Assembly: GCF_003660105.1 (NCBI RefSeq)
Contig: NZ_CP032823.1
Coordinates: 1,612,001 to 1,676,000 of the forward strand
Direction of reading: 5' to 3'
DNA: 64,000 nucleotides
Origin: Aliarcobacter cryaerophilus ATCC 43158
Lineage (GTDB): Bacteria; Campylobacterota; Campylobacteria; Campylobacterales; Arcobacteraceae
The notes beneath the pieces were generated by a model. The model did no database searches and was not told the DNA's origin. It saw only the letters and a program-made list of their open reading frames with translations. The stretch's first letter is position 1, and each line of letters begins with the position of its first letter. Below, piece by piece: positions 8,451 to 17,824 of this stretch. The position numbers and the translations under genes are program-made.

Positions 8451-9296
8451 TTAAAAAACTTTTCTATAACTATGACAGTATGGAGTTTTTCCAATCTTAT
8501 TATAATAATTTTGATGATAACTCTCTGCTTTATAAAATTTAACTTCAGGATATAAAGTTGTAGCAACTTTGTAACCTTTTTTCTCTAAATTCTGAATCAG
8601 ATTTTGTGCTATATTTTTTTGATTTTCATCACAATAAAAAATTGCACTTAAATACTGAGAACCTATATCTGGACCTTGTCCATTTGTTTGAGTAAAATCG
8701 TGAATTTCAAAAAAAAGTTTTGCTAAAGTTTCATAACTCACAATACTTTCATCAAAAACAACTTCTATAACTTCCAAATGACCACTAAAACCACTACAAA
8801 CTATCTCATATGTGGGATTCTCTATATGTCCACCCATATATCCTGAAACTACTTCTAAAACTCCTGATTGTTTTTGAAACAAAAATTCTACTCCCCAAAA
8901 ACATCCTCCAGCAAAATAAGCTTTTTTAAAATTTTCTTTTTGTGATTTAAAATTTAAAGATAAAGAGTTTACACAATGTCTTATATTTTTTGAAGTCAAA
9001 CCCTCTCCTTCAAAAATATGTCCCAAATGTCCACCACATTTTTGACAAACAATTTCAACTCTTCTTCCATCAATATCTGGAACTTTTTTAATAGCACCAA
9101 CTATCTCATCATCAAAACTTGGCCATCCGCAAGATGATTTGAACTTATCTTCACTTTTATACAAAGGTGCATTACATTTTTTACAAAGAAAAACTCCCTC
9201 TTCATAAAAATCATTATAAATACCACTAAATGGATATTCTGTTCCTTTTTGCTCTATTATATACTTTTCATCTTGTGTTAAATTATTAAATTTCAT
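8451..9296 (-). CDS. msrBA: Bifunctional methionine sulfoxide reductase, MsrB-MsrA fusion
   Basis: Repairs both epimers of methionine sulfoxide. The MsrB domain comes first (about residues 1-118), with two zinc CxxC pairs (Cys38/41, Cys84/87) and the catalytic Cys108 in RHCVNSLSL. MsrA follows (about 124-281), with GCFWG and catalytic Cys132, GGHIENPTYE, and a C-terminal Cys near residue 274 that could resolve the disulfide. There is no signal peptide, so the enzyme should be cytoplasmic, unlike secreted fusions such as PilB. The B-then-A order differs from the A-then-B order of H. pylori Msr. It stands alone. Confidence 0.95.
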   Translation of the reverse strand: MKFNNLTQDEKYIIEQKGTEYPFSGIYNDFYEEGVFLCKKCNAPLYKSEDKFKSSCGWPSFDDEIVGAIKKVPDIDGRRVEIVCQKCGGHLGHIFEGEGLTSKNIRHCVNSLSLNFKSQKENFKKAYFAGGCFWGVEFLFQKQSGVLEVVSGYMGGHIENPTYEIVCSGFSGHLEVIEVVFDESIVSYETLAKLFFEIHDFTQTNGQGPDIGSQYLSAIFYCDENQKNIAQNLIQNLEKKGYKVATTLYPEVKFYKAESYHQNYYNKIGKTPYCHSYRKVF

Positions 9297-9338
9297 AGAT
9301 TTATTTCCTTTAAAATAGTATTATACAAATTTAAAGAT

Positions 9339-9344
9339 TATAAT
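9339..9344 (+). promoter_or_regulatory. Candidate -10 element for the DsrE-like gene
   Basis: TATAAT in GATTATAATAAAGGC, 14 bases before the ATG at 9358. The predicted transcript would have a leader of only a few bases, so either the AAAGG here is the ribosome site of a longer transcript or translation is near-leaderless. Confidence 0.35.
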
Positions 9345-9357
9345 AAAGGCATTTAAA

Positions 9358-9696
9358 ATGAAAGAGAATTTACTTATAGTTTGGACCAATGGAGATATTG
9401 AAGTTGCAAATAATTTTCCTCTTCTATATTCAAGTGTAATTTTAGATAGAAAATATTGGAAAACAGCACATTTGATGATTTGGGGTCCATCTATTTTACT
9501 TGTAAAAGAGACTTTTATTCAAGAAAAACTAAAATATATCTTAAGTACAGGAGTAACAATGAGTGCTTGTATTGTTTGTGTAGAAGATTATGGAGCAAGA
9601 GATGAATTGGAAAAACTTGGTATTGAAATAACTCATACTGGTGAATTTTTGACAAATGCTTTAAAAGATGAAAGTTTTTCGGTTTTAACTATTTAA
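9358..9696 (+). CDS. DsrE-family protein
   Basis: Small cytoplasmic protein of the DsrE/DsrF-like fold; characterised members relay sulfur through a conserved cysteine. The 112 residues show the fold order: strand MKENLLIVWTNGD, helix VANNF, strand HLMIWGPSILLV, then GVTMSACIVCVEDYGARDELEKLGIEI. The latter holds two cysteines, candidates for sulfur transfer. It is divergent from msrBA and ends tail to tail with bioA (4-base overlap of stop codons). No dsr or tus genes are near, so its partner is unknown; function is inferred from fold only. Confidence 0.75.
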   Translation: MKENLLIVWTNGDIEVANNFPLLYSSVILDRKYWKTAHLMIWGPSILLVKETFIQEKLKYILSTGVTMSACIVCVEDYGARDELEKLGIEITHTGEFLTNALKDESFSVLTI

Positions 9697-10964
9697 GCTT
9701 GTTTTTCTAAATATTTTATTGCTTCTATCATGGTTCTTGTGATTTTTTTTAGCTCTTTTTTTGATATTGTGTATGCAACAATAGAGTAAAAAAGTTTTCC
9801 AAAAGGACGAAGCCAAACTCCATTTTTTATACAAAAATCTTGAAGTTGGGAAGCATAAACATTATCTTTTAGCTCTATTACTCCAATAGCTCCAATATTT
9901 CTTACATCTTGCACTAAAAAACTATCTTTTACTTTTTCTAACTCTTTTTTAAAGATTTTCTCAATTTTTAAAACTCTTTTTTTCCAATTAAAGTTTAAAA
10001 GCTCATCAATAGATGCATTTGCAACACTACATGCTAGTGGATTTGCCATAAATGTAGGTCCATGCATAAGAACTTTAATATCACTATTTGAAATAGTATC
10101 GCTTATATTTTTAGAAGTAATCATTGCAGCCATTGTTAAAGTTCCGCCAGTAAGACCTTTTCCAATAGTTAAAATATCTGGTTTTATATTTGTATGCAAA
10201 AAAGCAAACATCTCTCCTGTATGCCCAAAACCAGTTGCAATTTCATCTAAAATCATTAAAATATCATATTTTGTACAAATTGCTCTTACTTTTTCTAAGT
10301 ACTTTGGGTTATATATTCTCATTCCACCAGCACCTTGAACAACTGGTTCAAGAATGAACCCTGCAATTTTTTCATGATGTATTTGTAAAGTTTCCTCTAA
10401 ATCTTTCAAAGCTTCGCTAAAATCTGATTCAAAACCCAATCTTGGAGCTTCTACAAAAATATTAGAACTTAAATAATCCCCATATAATGAATGCATTGAA
10501 TTTTCAGGATCACAAACACTCATAGCGCCTAATGTATCACCATGATAAGCATTTTTTAAAGCTAAAAATTTAAATTTCTCTTTTCCTTTTGCTTTTTGAT
10601 ATAAAATTGCTGTTTTTAATGCAACTTCTACTGAAACTGAACCACTATCGCATAGAAATACAGAGTTTAAACCAGTTATCTGTACAAGCTTTTTTGCCAA
10701 AATTGAAGCTGGAGAATGAGTTAATCCACCAAACATAATATGAGGCATAGTTTTTGCTTGTTTTTTCAAAGATTTATATATTTTTTTATTGTTATAACCT
10801 AAAATTGCACTCCACCATGAACTCATTCCATCAATTAGAATATCTCCTTCTTCTAAAAAAATCTTACAATTTTTTGTCTTTTTAACACCCAAAATTGGAC
10901 TTATTGATGGTAAAGAGTTATAAGGATGCCAAAGATGATTTTTATCTATTTCTAAATAATTCAA
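9693..10964 (-). CDS. bioA: Adenosylmethionine-8-amino-7-oxononanoate aminotransferase
   Basis: PLP-dependent transaminase of biotin synthesis, converting 8-amino-7-oxononanoate to 7,8-diaminononanoate with S-adenosylmethionine as amino donor. The 423 residues begin with HLWHPYNSL and contain DGMSSWWSAILGY and DSGSVSVEVALK (106-117). LILEPVVQGAGGM-like and ILDEIATGFGHTG follow, with the PLP lysine Lys269 in LTIGKGLTGG. Start is TTG, sharing TTGA with the stop of the upstream sensor-kinase gene, so translation is coupled to it. No other bio gene is in the window. Confidence 0.94.
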   Translation of the reverse strand: MNYLEIDKNHLWHPYNSLPSISPILGVKKTKNCKIFLEEGDILIDGMSSWWSAILGYNNKKIYKSLKKQAKTMPHIMFGGLTHSPASILAKKLVQITGLNSVFLCDSGSVSVEVALKTAILYQKAKGKEKFKFLALKNAYHGDTLGAMSVCDPENSMHSLYGDYLSSNIFVEAPRLGFESDFSEALKDLEETLQIHHEKIAGFILEPVVQGAGGMRIYNPKYLEKVRAICTKYDILMILDEIATGFGHTGEMFAFLHTNIKPDILTIGKGLTGGTLTMAAMITSKNISDTISNSDIKVLMHGPTFMANPLACSVANASIDELLNFNWKKRVLKIEKIFKKELEKVKDSFLVQDVRNIGAIGVIELKDNVYASQLQDFCIKNGVWLRPFGKLFYSIVAYTISKKELKKITRTMIEAIKYLEKQA

Positions 10965-12901
10965 TTTTTTATCTCTTCTAATATATTTTTAGCTAAAACA
11001 ATAGTTGTAATAACACCTTTTTGCTGGATATTTTTATACTTAAAGCTACAATTTTTCATAAAGATATCTCCATTTAGATGTGTTTTTATAATCTGATTTG
11101 ACATATAAAGCCCTATGCCTGTTCCACTATATTGGTGTTTTGTAGTAAAGTATGGTTCAAATACCTTGTCTAAGATATCATCTTCTACTCCACCTGCATT
11201 ATCTTTTATTTCTATTAAAATTCTATTTGGGAAGTTTTTTATTGATATAAAAACAACCCTATCTTTGATTTTTTTCTCAATAAAAGCATCTTTTGAGTTA
11301 TTTATAATATTTATAAATACTTGCATAAGCTCTGTTTCATATGCAATAATATCAATATCTTCATAATCAAACTCAACTTTGATAGAGTTCTCTTTTAAAG
11401 TTGCTTCCAAAAAACTCAAGCTTTTTTCAATATTTTTTACCAAGCTAAACTTTGTTTTATCTTTTTGAGGTTTAAAAAAATATCTAAAATCATCTATTGT
11501 ATCAGATAGATATTTTGCTGTATCTACAATTTGCTCTATACTTTTTATAAGCTCTTCATCTTCCAAAATATTTAGCTGTTTTTTTAATTTTAATCCACTA
11601 GCACTTGTACTTATAACCGAAAGTGGCTGTCTCCACTGATGAGCTATATTTTCTATCATTTGACCCATTGCTACCATTTTTTGTTGTTGAGCTAAAATTC
11701 TATCTTTTTCTTGATGCTTATCTAACTCCTTTTTTATCCTTATTGCAAGTTTTTTATTCATTATTTTTAATCTATTTGTTTTTATATTTACAAGATTTTT
11801 TAATCTTTTGTTTAGCTTTATTATAAAATATTGTCTATATACAAAAATTGCTGTAATAACAAAAATAATTAATATAAGTTTCCATAAAAATGATAAATTA
11901 AAATGCTCTTCAAACTTAGAATACAACCATTTTTCTAGTCTACTTTTTTTATCAACTCCTATAAAATTGTCTATTTTAAATTCACTATTTATATATCCCA
12001 TAACATTATACAAATCATATATTCTTTGAACTTTTTCTTGTTTAATATCTCCTAATTTATTATCATTTAAATATGATAATTTTTTTAGCTCATTTGCTTC
12101 AAACAGAAGTTCATCTTTTGAAAGTTTTTGAGTATTATATTTTTCAAAAATAACATCAACACTTTTTTGTATGTTACTATAAGAATATTCCCATCCTTTT
12201 AAAGATGCTTTTTTAAATTTTTCAACAATACTATAATCATTGTTATATTTATCAATATTCGTTATCAAAAAATCACTGTACATATCAAAACCATAATCTT
12301 TTGGATAAAAAATATTATATTTTATCCCCTCTTTTTGTAATATAAATGGCGTTTTTGAAGTATAAGCAGAGATAATATCAACTTTTTTATCTATCAAATC
12401 ATAAATATTGTGTGAGTGTTCTACTTCAGTTATACTTTTTAAATCTATTTTACTAGCTGTTAACATAGCTTTTAATGACACTTCACTTCCATCATCTTTT
12501 GTTCTCATAAGTTTTTTATTTTCAAACTCATAAAAGGTATCTATTCCTGAATCTTTTGTTGTAAGAAGTACTAAAGGTGTCGCTTGAAAAATTGCAGCAA
12601 GAGCTATGATTTTTGGATATTTTGCTTTTTCAAGGATTAGATTTTCTCTTCCTATTGCAAAATCTACATTTCCATCGTTTACCATTTTGGGAATATTCAT
12701 ACCTAAAGAAAATGGCAAAATCTGAACATCAAGTCCAGCATCTTTGTAAAATCCTTGCTCTTTTGCCATATAATAACCAGCAAATTGGAACTGATCAAAC
12801 CAAGATAGTTGAATTGTAACTTTTGTTAAATCTTTTGAATATAAGTTTATATTTAAAAAGATTACTAAAAAAAGAAGTTTAAGATTTAAAAAAAGTCTCA
12901 A
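10961..12901 (-). CDS. Membrane sensor histidine kinase with NMT1/THI5-like periplasmic domain
   Basis: The 646-residue protein has a signal peptide (about 1-22) and a periplasmic NMT1/THI5-like substrate-binding domain (about 26-235, e.g. QLSWFDQFQFAGYYMAKEQG). A membrane segment follows at about 338-356, then a coiled coil. The kinase core has phosphoacceptor His421 in NIAHQWRQPLSV, N-box NIINNSKDAF, DNAGGV at 567-572 and GTGIGLYM at 593-600. Related binding domains recognise pyrimidine precursors of thiamine and similar small molecules; the ligand here is unknown. No response regulator lies nearby. Start is TTG behind AAAGG. It overlaps bioA by four bases. Confidence 0.85.
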   Translation of the reverse strand: MRLFLNLKLLFLVIFLNINLYSKDLTKVTIQLSWFDQFQFAGYYMAKEQGFYKDAGLDVQILPFSLGMNIPKMVNDGNVDFAIGRENLILEKAKYPKIIALAAIFQATPLVLLTTKDSGIDTFYEFENKKLMRTKDDGSEVSLKAMLTASKIDLKSITEVEHSHNIYDLIDKKVDIISAYTSKTPFILQKEGIKYNIFYPKDYGFDMYSDFLITNIDKYNNDYSIVEKFKKASLKGWEYSYSNIQKSVDVIFEKYNTQKLSKDELLFEANELKKLSYLNDNKLGDIKQEKVQRIYDLYNVMGYINSEFKIDNFIGVDKKSRLEKWLYSKFEEHFNLSFLWKLILIIFVITAIFVYRQYFIIKLNKRLKNLVNIKTNRLKIMNKKLAIRIKKELDKHQEKDRILAQQQKMVAMGQMIENIAHQWRQPLSVISTSASGLKLKKQLNILEDEELIKSIEQIVDTAKYLSDTIDDFRYFFKPQKDKTKFSLVKNIEKSLSFLEATLKENSIKVEFDYEDIDIIAYETELMQVFINIINNSKDAFIEKKIKDRVVFISIKNFPNRILIEIKDNAGGVEDDILDKVFEPYFTTKHQYSGTGIGLYMSNQIIKTHLNGDIFMKNCSFKYKNIQQKGVITTIVLAKNILEEIKN

Positions 12902-12959
12902 TTTTTGCCTTTAAAATCTATACCAAATTTTTTGGTATAGATAAGTTTAATATAAATAC

Positions 12960-14492
12960 TTAATGTAAAAAGTGTCTAATTCCTGAGAAATATAAAGCCA
13001 TATCATACTCATTTGCAGCTTCTATAATTTCATCATCTCTAATACTTCCACCTGGCTCAATTACGCACTTAACTCCAGCTTTTTGTGCCTCATCAATACT
13101 ATCTCTAAATGGGAAAAATGCTTCAGATGCTAATACAGCTCCATTTACATCAATTCCCATATCAAGAGCTTTTCTTAAAGCTGCTTTACTTGCATCAACT
13201 CTAGATGTCATTCCCATTCCAACAGCAACCATTGCAGAATTTTTAACATACACAACACAGTTTGATTTTGTTAAAGATGCAATTTTATAAGCGATTTCCA
13301 TATCTTTTACTTCTTGCTCGTTTGCTGCTCTTTTTGACATAAGCTTAGAGTTTCTAACCTCATCATTTGCAACTTTATCAGCTTCTTGATATACAAATCC
13401 ACCATCAACTCTTTTAAAATCAAAACTATCATTTGCTAGTTCTAAATATTTTGTTCCTTGAGAGAATAGTTTAATTCTTTTTTTAGTTTCAAAAACTTCA
13501 ACTGCATCTGCAGTGAAATCTGCTGCAAAAACAACTTCAAGGAAAATTTCATTCATTTTTACTGCAAGCTCTTTATCTACAGTTCCATTAACAGCAACAA
13601 CTCCTCCAAAAGCACTTACAGGGTCACATTTTAAAGCTTCAATATATGAGTCTAATAATGTATCTTTAATAGCAAATCCACAAGGATTTCCATGTTTTAC
13701 AATACAAACAGCATTATCTGTTCCAAACGATGCCGCAATTCTAGCAGCTCCACTAATATCACCCATATTATTAAAACTTGGCTCTCCTTTAATTACTTTA
13801 AATTTATTTGAAAATTGAGATTCAAACTCATATAAAGCACCTTTTTGATGTGGATTTTCTCCATATCTTGTATCAAATACTTTAGAACCTACAATAAATT
13901 GTTTTGCTCCAAAACCATTGTTAAATCTTTTATTCATATAATTTGCAATCATAGAGTCATAAGAGGCTGTGTGCTCATAAGCTTTAATCATCAAATCTCT
14001 TCTAAATTCAACTGTATTTGTCTTATTTTTAATATTATTTAAAACTAAATCATAATCAGCAACATCTGTTACAATAATTACTGAATCAAAGTTTTTAGCA
14101 GCACTTCGCACCATTGCTGGTCCACCAATATCAATATTTTCAATAATCTCTTCAAAATCAGTAGTTTTTTCAATTGTTGCTTTAAATGGATATAAATTTA
14201 CACAAACTAAATCAATCCCTTCTACACCTAACTCTTTTGCCTCATCAAGATGAGATTGTTTATCTCGCCTATGAAGAATTCCACCATGAATATATGGATT
14301 TAAAGTTTTTACTCTCCCTTCAAAACACTCAGGAAATTTTGTAACTTCATTTGCTTCAATTACAGCTATTCCTTCTTCTTTTAATTTACTATATGTCCCA
14401 CCTGTAGAGATTATCTCATATCCTAATTTTACAAGCTCTTTTGCAAAATTTACAACTCCACTTTTATCACTTACACTAATTAATGCTCTCAT
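12960..14492 (-). CDS. purH: Bifunctional AICAR formyltransferase/IMP cyclohydrolase
   Basis: Last two steps of de novo IMP synthesis. The 510-residue protein opens with the cyclohydrolase (MGS-like) domain [20 protein letters not shown] and TGGTYSKL. The transformylase domain follows, with [14 protein letters not shown] (the KHxNPCG motif) and [13 protein letters not shown]. It ends [13 protein letters not shown]-like, with [12 protein letters not shown] typical of the family. It lies 16 bases after purL on the same strand, so the two purine genes form an operon. Confidence 0.97.
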   Translation of the reverse strand: MRALISVSDKSGVVNFAKELVKLGYEIISTGGTYSKLKEEGIAVIEANEVTKFPECFEGRVKTLNPYIHGGILHRRDKQSHLDEAKELGVEGIDLVCVNLYPFKATIEKTTDFEEIIENIDIGGPAMVRSAAKNFDSVIIVTDVADYDLVLNNIKNKTNTVEFRRDLMIKAYEHTASYDSMIANYMNKRFNNGFGAKQFIVGSKVFDTRYGENPHQKGALYEFESQFSNKFKVIKGEPSFNNMGDISGAARIAASFGTDNAVCIVKHGNPCGFAIKDTLLDSYIEALKCDPVSAFGGVVAVNGTVDKELAVKMNEIFLEVVFAADFTADAVEVFETKKRIKLFSQGTKYLELANDSFDFKRVDGGFVYQEADKVANDEVRNSKLMSKRAANEQEVKDMEIAYKIASLTKSNCVVYVKNSAMVAVGMGMTSRVDASKAALRKALDMGIDVNGAVLASEAFFPFRDSIDEAQKAGVKCVIEPGGSIRDDEIIEAANEYDMALYFSGIRHFLH

Positions 14493-14508
14493 TTTTTACC
14501 TTATTGTC

Positions 14509-16722
14509 TTATTGATCTTGTTCTATTACTTCTTTAAATCTGTTAAAGTAAACTTTACTCAAATTATCTAACTCTTTAAAAATATCATTTATAATAACTT
14601 TGTCTCCACCTGTTTTTCCGATAGCTACATAAGAAACTCCATTTTTAGAAGCTAATTTTTCAAAAGCTTCACAATTATTTAACTGAACTTCAACAATTGC
14701 TCTACTTAAAGATTCACTAAAAATATCTTTTGAATCTTCAAGTGATATATTTGCCTCAACTCCAATATTTCCAACAACTGCCATTTTTGCTAGTGAAATA
14801 GCAACTCCACCAAGATTTACATCTTTAGCACTTTTTAAAAGTTTGGCTTTGTTTGCTTCAATTACTGTATTCCATAAAGCTAACTCTTTTTCAAAATCAA
14901 CCTTAGGATGAGTTCCAGCAACTTTTCCATAAAATTTTTTTAGATATAAACTTCCACCAAATTCACTATAAGTATCACCTAAAAGATACAATATATTTCC
15001 ATTTGCTTGAAATTTAGAAGGAAGCACATTTTGTGCATCTTCATTTATTCCAACCATTGCAATTGAAGGAGTAGGAAATACACTAACTCCATTTGTTTCA
15101 TTATATAGTGAAACATTTCCACCAATAACAGGAGTATTTAAAGCTCTACAAGCATTTTTAATACCTTCACAACTCTCTTTAAACTGCCACATAACTTCTG
15201 GATTTTGTGGATTTCCGAAGTTCAAACAATCTGTAATTGCTTTTGGAACTGCTCCACTCATAGCAACATTTCTACCACTTTCCATAACAGCTGCTGCTGC
15301 TCCTAATTGTGGGTTTATGTAACAAAATCTTGTATTACAATCTGCACTCATTGAAAGAGCTTTTCCAGTCTCTTTGATTCTAATTGTAGAACCATCTAAA
15401 CTTCCTGGACCTTTAATTGTATTTGTTTGCACCATTGAGTCAAATTGAGAATAAATCCAAGATTTATCTACAACTTCCATATCAGAAAATAGCTCATCAA
15501 AAGCAACTTGATTTGAAATTTGTTTATCTAATTTTATATTTTGAATAGTTTTTAAATACTCTGGCTCTTTTATAGGTCTATCAAGAACTGGCGCTTCTTC
15601 TGATACAGGTTGAACTGGAACATCTGCAACTTTTTCTCCATACCAAAATAGCTCCATGTGACCACTACTTGTAACTTCACCAATAACAGCAACATCTAGT
15701 TCCCATTTTTGGAAAATATCAATTATTTTTTGCTCACAGCCTTTTTTAGCACAAATTAGCATTCTCTCTTGAGATTCACTTAACATAAAGTCATAAGGAG
15801 TCATTCCTTCTTCTCGTGCAGGAACTTTGTCTAAATGCATAATCATTCCTGAACCACTTCTTCCTGCCATTTCAAATGAAGAAGATGTAAGTCCAGCAGC
15901 ACCCATATCTTGAATACCAACAATTAAATCAGCTTTGAACAGTTCTAAACAAGCCTCTAAAAGTAATTTTTCAGTAAATGGATCTCCAACTTGAACAGTT
16001 GGTCTTTTGCTTTCACTATCTTCCGTAAAAGAAGCACTTGACATAACTGCACCACCAAGACCATCTCGTCCTGTTTTACTTCCAACATAAATAACTGGAT
16101 TTCCAATTCCCTCAGCTCGTCCATAAAAAATTTCATCAGTTTTTGCAAGTCCTAAAGTAAATGCATTTACAAGATTATTTCCAGCATAACACTCTTCAAA
16201 ACTTGTCTCTCCACCAATAGTTGGAACTCCCATACAGTTTCCATATCCACCAATTCCAGCAACAACACCTTTTAGTAAGTATCTATGTTTTTTTGCAGCT
16301 TCACTATTACCTTCAATTGAAGCAAATCTAATAGAGTTCATACTAGCAATTGGACGTGCACCCATTGTAAATACGTCTCTTAAAATTCCTCCAACTCCAG
16401 TTGCAGCTCCTTGATAAGGCTCAATAAAGCTTGGGTGATTGTGTGATTCCATTTTAAATACAGCAGCATATCCATCACCAATGTCTATTACTCCAGCATT
16501 TTCACCAGGACCTTGAATAACCCATGGTGCTTTTGTTGGGAAACCACTTAAATATTTTTTACTTGATTTATAAGAGCAGTGTTCGCTCCACATTGCAGAG
16601 AAGATACCAACTTCAACATAGTTTGGTTCTCTTCCTAAGATTTTTTTTATATTCTCAAACTCATCTTTTGTTAAAGAGTGCGCTATTGCTATCTCTTCTA
16701 TATTCATATCTTTTTTTTGCAT
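14509..16722 (-). CDS. purL: Phosphoribosylformylglycinamidine synthase subunit PurL
   Basis: ATP-dependent amidation of FGAR to FGAM in purine synthesis. At 737 residues it is the small PurL, which works with separate PurS and PurQ subunits not seen here. Signatures: [50 protein letters not shown] and [14 protein letters not shown]. Start ATG 16722 is chosen because AAGG lies six bases upstream; a second ATG five codons later is possible. That ribosome site lies in the 3' arm of a 10-bp hairpin. purH follows after 16 bases. Confidence 0.97.
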   Translation of the reverse strand: MQKKDMNIEEIAIAHSLTKDEFENIKKILGREPNYVEVGIFSAMWSEHCSYKSSKKYLSGFPTKAPWVIQGPGENAGVIDIGDGYAAVFKMESHNHPSFIEPYQGAATGVGGILRDVFTMGARPIASMNSIRFASIEGNSEAAKKHRYLLKGVVAGIGGYGNCMGVPTIGGETSFEECYAGNNLVNAFTLGLAKTDEIFYGRAEGIGNPVIYVGSKTGRDGLGGAVMSSASFTEDSESKRPTVQVGDPFTEKLLLEACLELFKADLIVGIQDMGAAGLTSSSFEMAGRSGSGMIMHLDKVPAREEGMTPYDFMLSESQERMLICAKKGCEQKIIDIFQKWELDVAVIGEVTSSGHMELFWYGEKVADVPVQPVSEEAPVLDRPIKEPEYLKTIQNIKLDKQISNQVAFDELFSDMEVVDKSWIYSQFDSMVQTNTIKGPGSLDGSTIRIKETGKALSMSADCNTRFCYINPQLGAAAAVMESGRNVAMSGAVPKAITDCLNFGNPQNPEVMWQFKESCEGIKNACRALNTPVIGGNVSLYNETNGVSVFPTPSIAMVGINEDAQNVLPSKFQANGNILYLLGDTYSEFGGSLYLKKFYGKVAGTHPKVDFEKELALWNTVIEANKAKLLKSAKDVNLGGVAISLAKMAVVGNIGVEANISLEDSKDIFSESLSRAIVEVQLNNCEAFEKLASKNGVSYVAIGKTGGDKVIINDIFKELDNLSKVYFNRFKEVIEQDQ

Positions 16723-16725
16723 TTT

Positions 16726-16757
16726 TCGCCTTAAATCTTTGTCAATTTTTAAGGCGA
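16726..16757 (-). promoter_or_regulatory. Hairpin sequestering the purL ribosome-binding site
   Basis: On the minus strand TCGCCTTAAA pairs with TTTAAGGCGA across a 12-nt loop, a perfect 10-bp stem ending three bases before the purL ATG. The purL Shine-Dalgarno AAGG is inside the 3' arm. There is no T-run, so a terminator for the upstream csd6-like gene is less likely than translational control, although both remain possible. Confidence 0.5.
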
Positions 16758-16785
16758 TTGTATCTAAAAAGAGTTAAAAATGTTT

Positions 16786-17757
16786 TTAATCTTCAGCTAA
16801 AATTTGTACTTTGTTATTTGCAATTTCAATAAAAAGCTCTTTTTTACCAACAAACTTAACAGATGGACTATAATATTCCTCATCCATAACAGCTCTATAT
16901 ATTTTTTTACCCAAAGAGTTTGGATAAGGACTTATATCCATATTATAAAGATTAATTACCTTATTCTCATTTTTAGCAAAAACTTGCTTTTTTTGATTTG
17001 CAAAAGTATTAAAATCACTTCTATCCGATCTTTTAAAATCTTTTGAATAAAAAGATAAGTACTCATTTATGTTTGATACTTTCCATGCATCTTTCCACTT
17101 GTATATTGAACTTAGAATAAGAGCTATATCGTCTTTTTTTGCTTTTTTAAACTCATCACTACTAGTTATTAATACAGTTTTTTTATAATCAATATTTTTT
17201 TCTAGTTCTTTTAATTTCTCATTATTTAGTGCTAAGCAGCCTTGAGTATAATTTTCTCTATCTCCATTTAAAGGCATTCCATGTATCCAAATTCCATGAC
17301 CTTTTTTATTTAAACTTTGGTCAAAATTATTCGGATATGAAGTAACAAGTGCTAAAGGTCCATAAAATTGGTCAAGCCCTGTTCTTTTTTGAACTAAATC
17401 ATAAGAACCTTCAGGAGTTTTTTTATCACCTTCTAAATATTTATCACCAGCTTTTTCACCAATAATCATATTATCTTTTGAGATTTTTTTAAAATCATCT
17501 CCATTTTTTGCAAACAAACTCATCTCTTTATTGTTTTTTTGCGCAACAATAACATACTCTTTTGTCTCATAAAAACCGTAATCTACATTTTTATTTTCAA
17601 GGTATTTTTTCCATGAGTTAACATCTCTTAAACTCTTTTCAAGTTCTTTTTCTACTGCGTTTATCCCTTGAGTTCTATACAACTCTAAAAAATCTTTAGA
17701 AAAAAGATTTACAGATAAAAATACTACAATAACCAACTTTAACAAATTATGCTCCAT
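16786..17757 (-). CDS. csd6: Csd6/Pgp2-type L,D-carboxypeptidase (YkuD fold), cell shape
   Basis: Periplasmic peptidoglycan-trimming enzyme; the H. pylori Csd6 and C. jejuni Pgp2 relatives cut tetrapeptides to tripeptides and are needed for helical shape. The 323 residues start with a signal peptide (about 1-20). A YkuD catalytic domain follows with His159 in IWIHGMPLNGD and Cys174 in YTQGCLALNN. The C-terminal domain (about 210-323) is NTF2-like, as in Csd6, with YLSFYSKDFKRSDR. It is divergent from a Csd3-like hydrolase with 67 bases between starts. An ordinary L,D-transpeptidase is the alternative, but the domain pair favours Csd6. Confidence 0.85.
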   Translation of the reverse strand: MEHNLLKLVIVVFLSVNLFSKDFLELYRTQGINAVEKELEKSLRDVNSWKKYLENKNVDYGFYETKEYVIVAQKNNKEMSLFAKNGDDFKKISKDNMIIGEKAGDKYLEGDKKTPEGSYDLVQKRTGLDQFYGPLALVTSYPNNFDQSLNKKGHGIWIHGMPLNGDRENYTQGCLALNNEKLKELEKNIDYKKTVLITSSDEFKKAKKDDIALILSSIYKWKDAWKVSNINEYLSFYSKDFKRSDRSDFNTFANQKKQVFAKNENKVINLYNMDISPYPNSLGKKIYRAVMDEEYYSPSVKFVGKKELFIEIANNKVQILAED

Positions 17758-17780
17758 TTTCTTTTTAAGTTTTGGGATTG

Positions 17781-17788
17781 TATAATAC
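17781..17788. promoter_or_regulatory. Overlapping divergent -10 elements for csd6-like and csd3-like genes
   Basis: GTATAATAC reads TATAAT on the plus strand (17781-17786, behind ATTG) and TATTAT on the minus strand (17787-17782). Both are at plausible distances from the two start codons, 17825 and 17757. If both work, polymerase can occupy only one at a time. Confidence 0.4.
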
Positions 17789-17824
17789 TTGTCCTAATTT
17801 TTTAATAAAAAGGGATTATAGATT

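Noticed and set aside
16524-16832. 102-residue plus-strand frame across purL and the csd6-like gene
   Set aside because: Antisense to two real genes and the purL hairpin; leucine-rich shadow without family resemblance.
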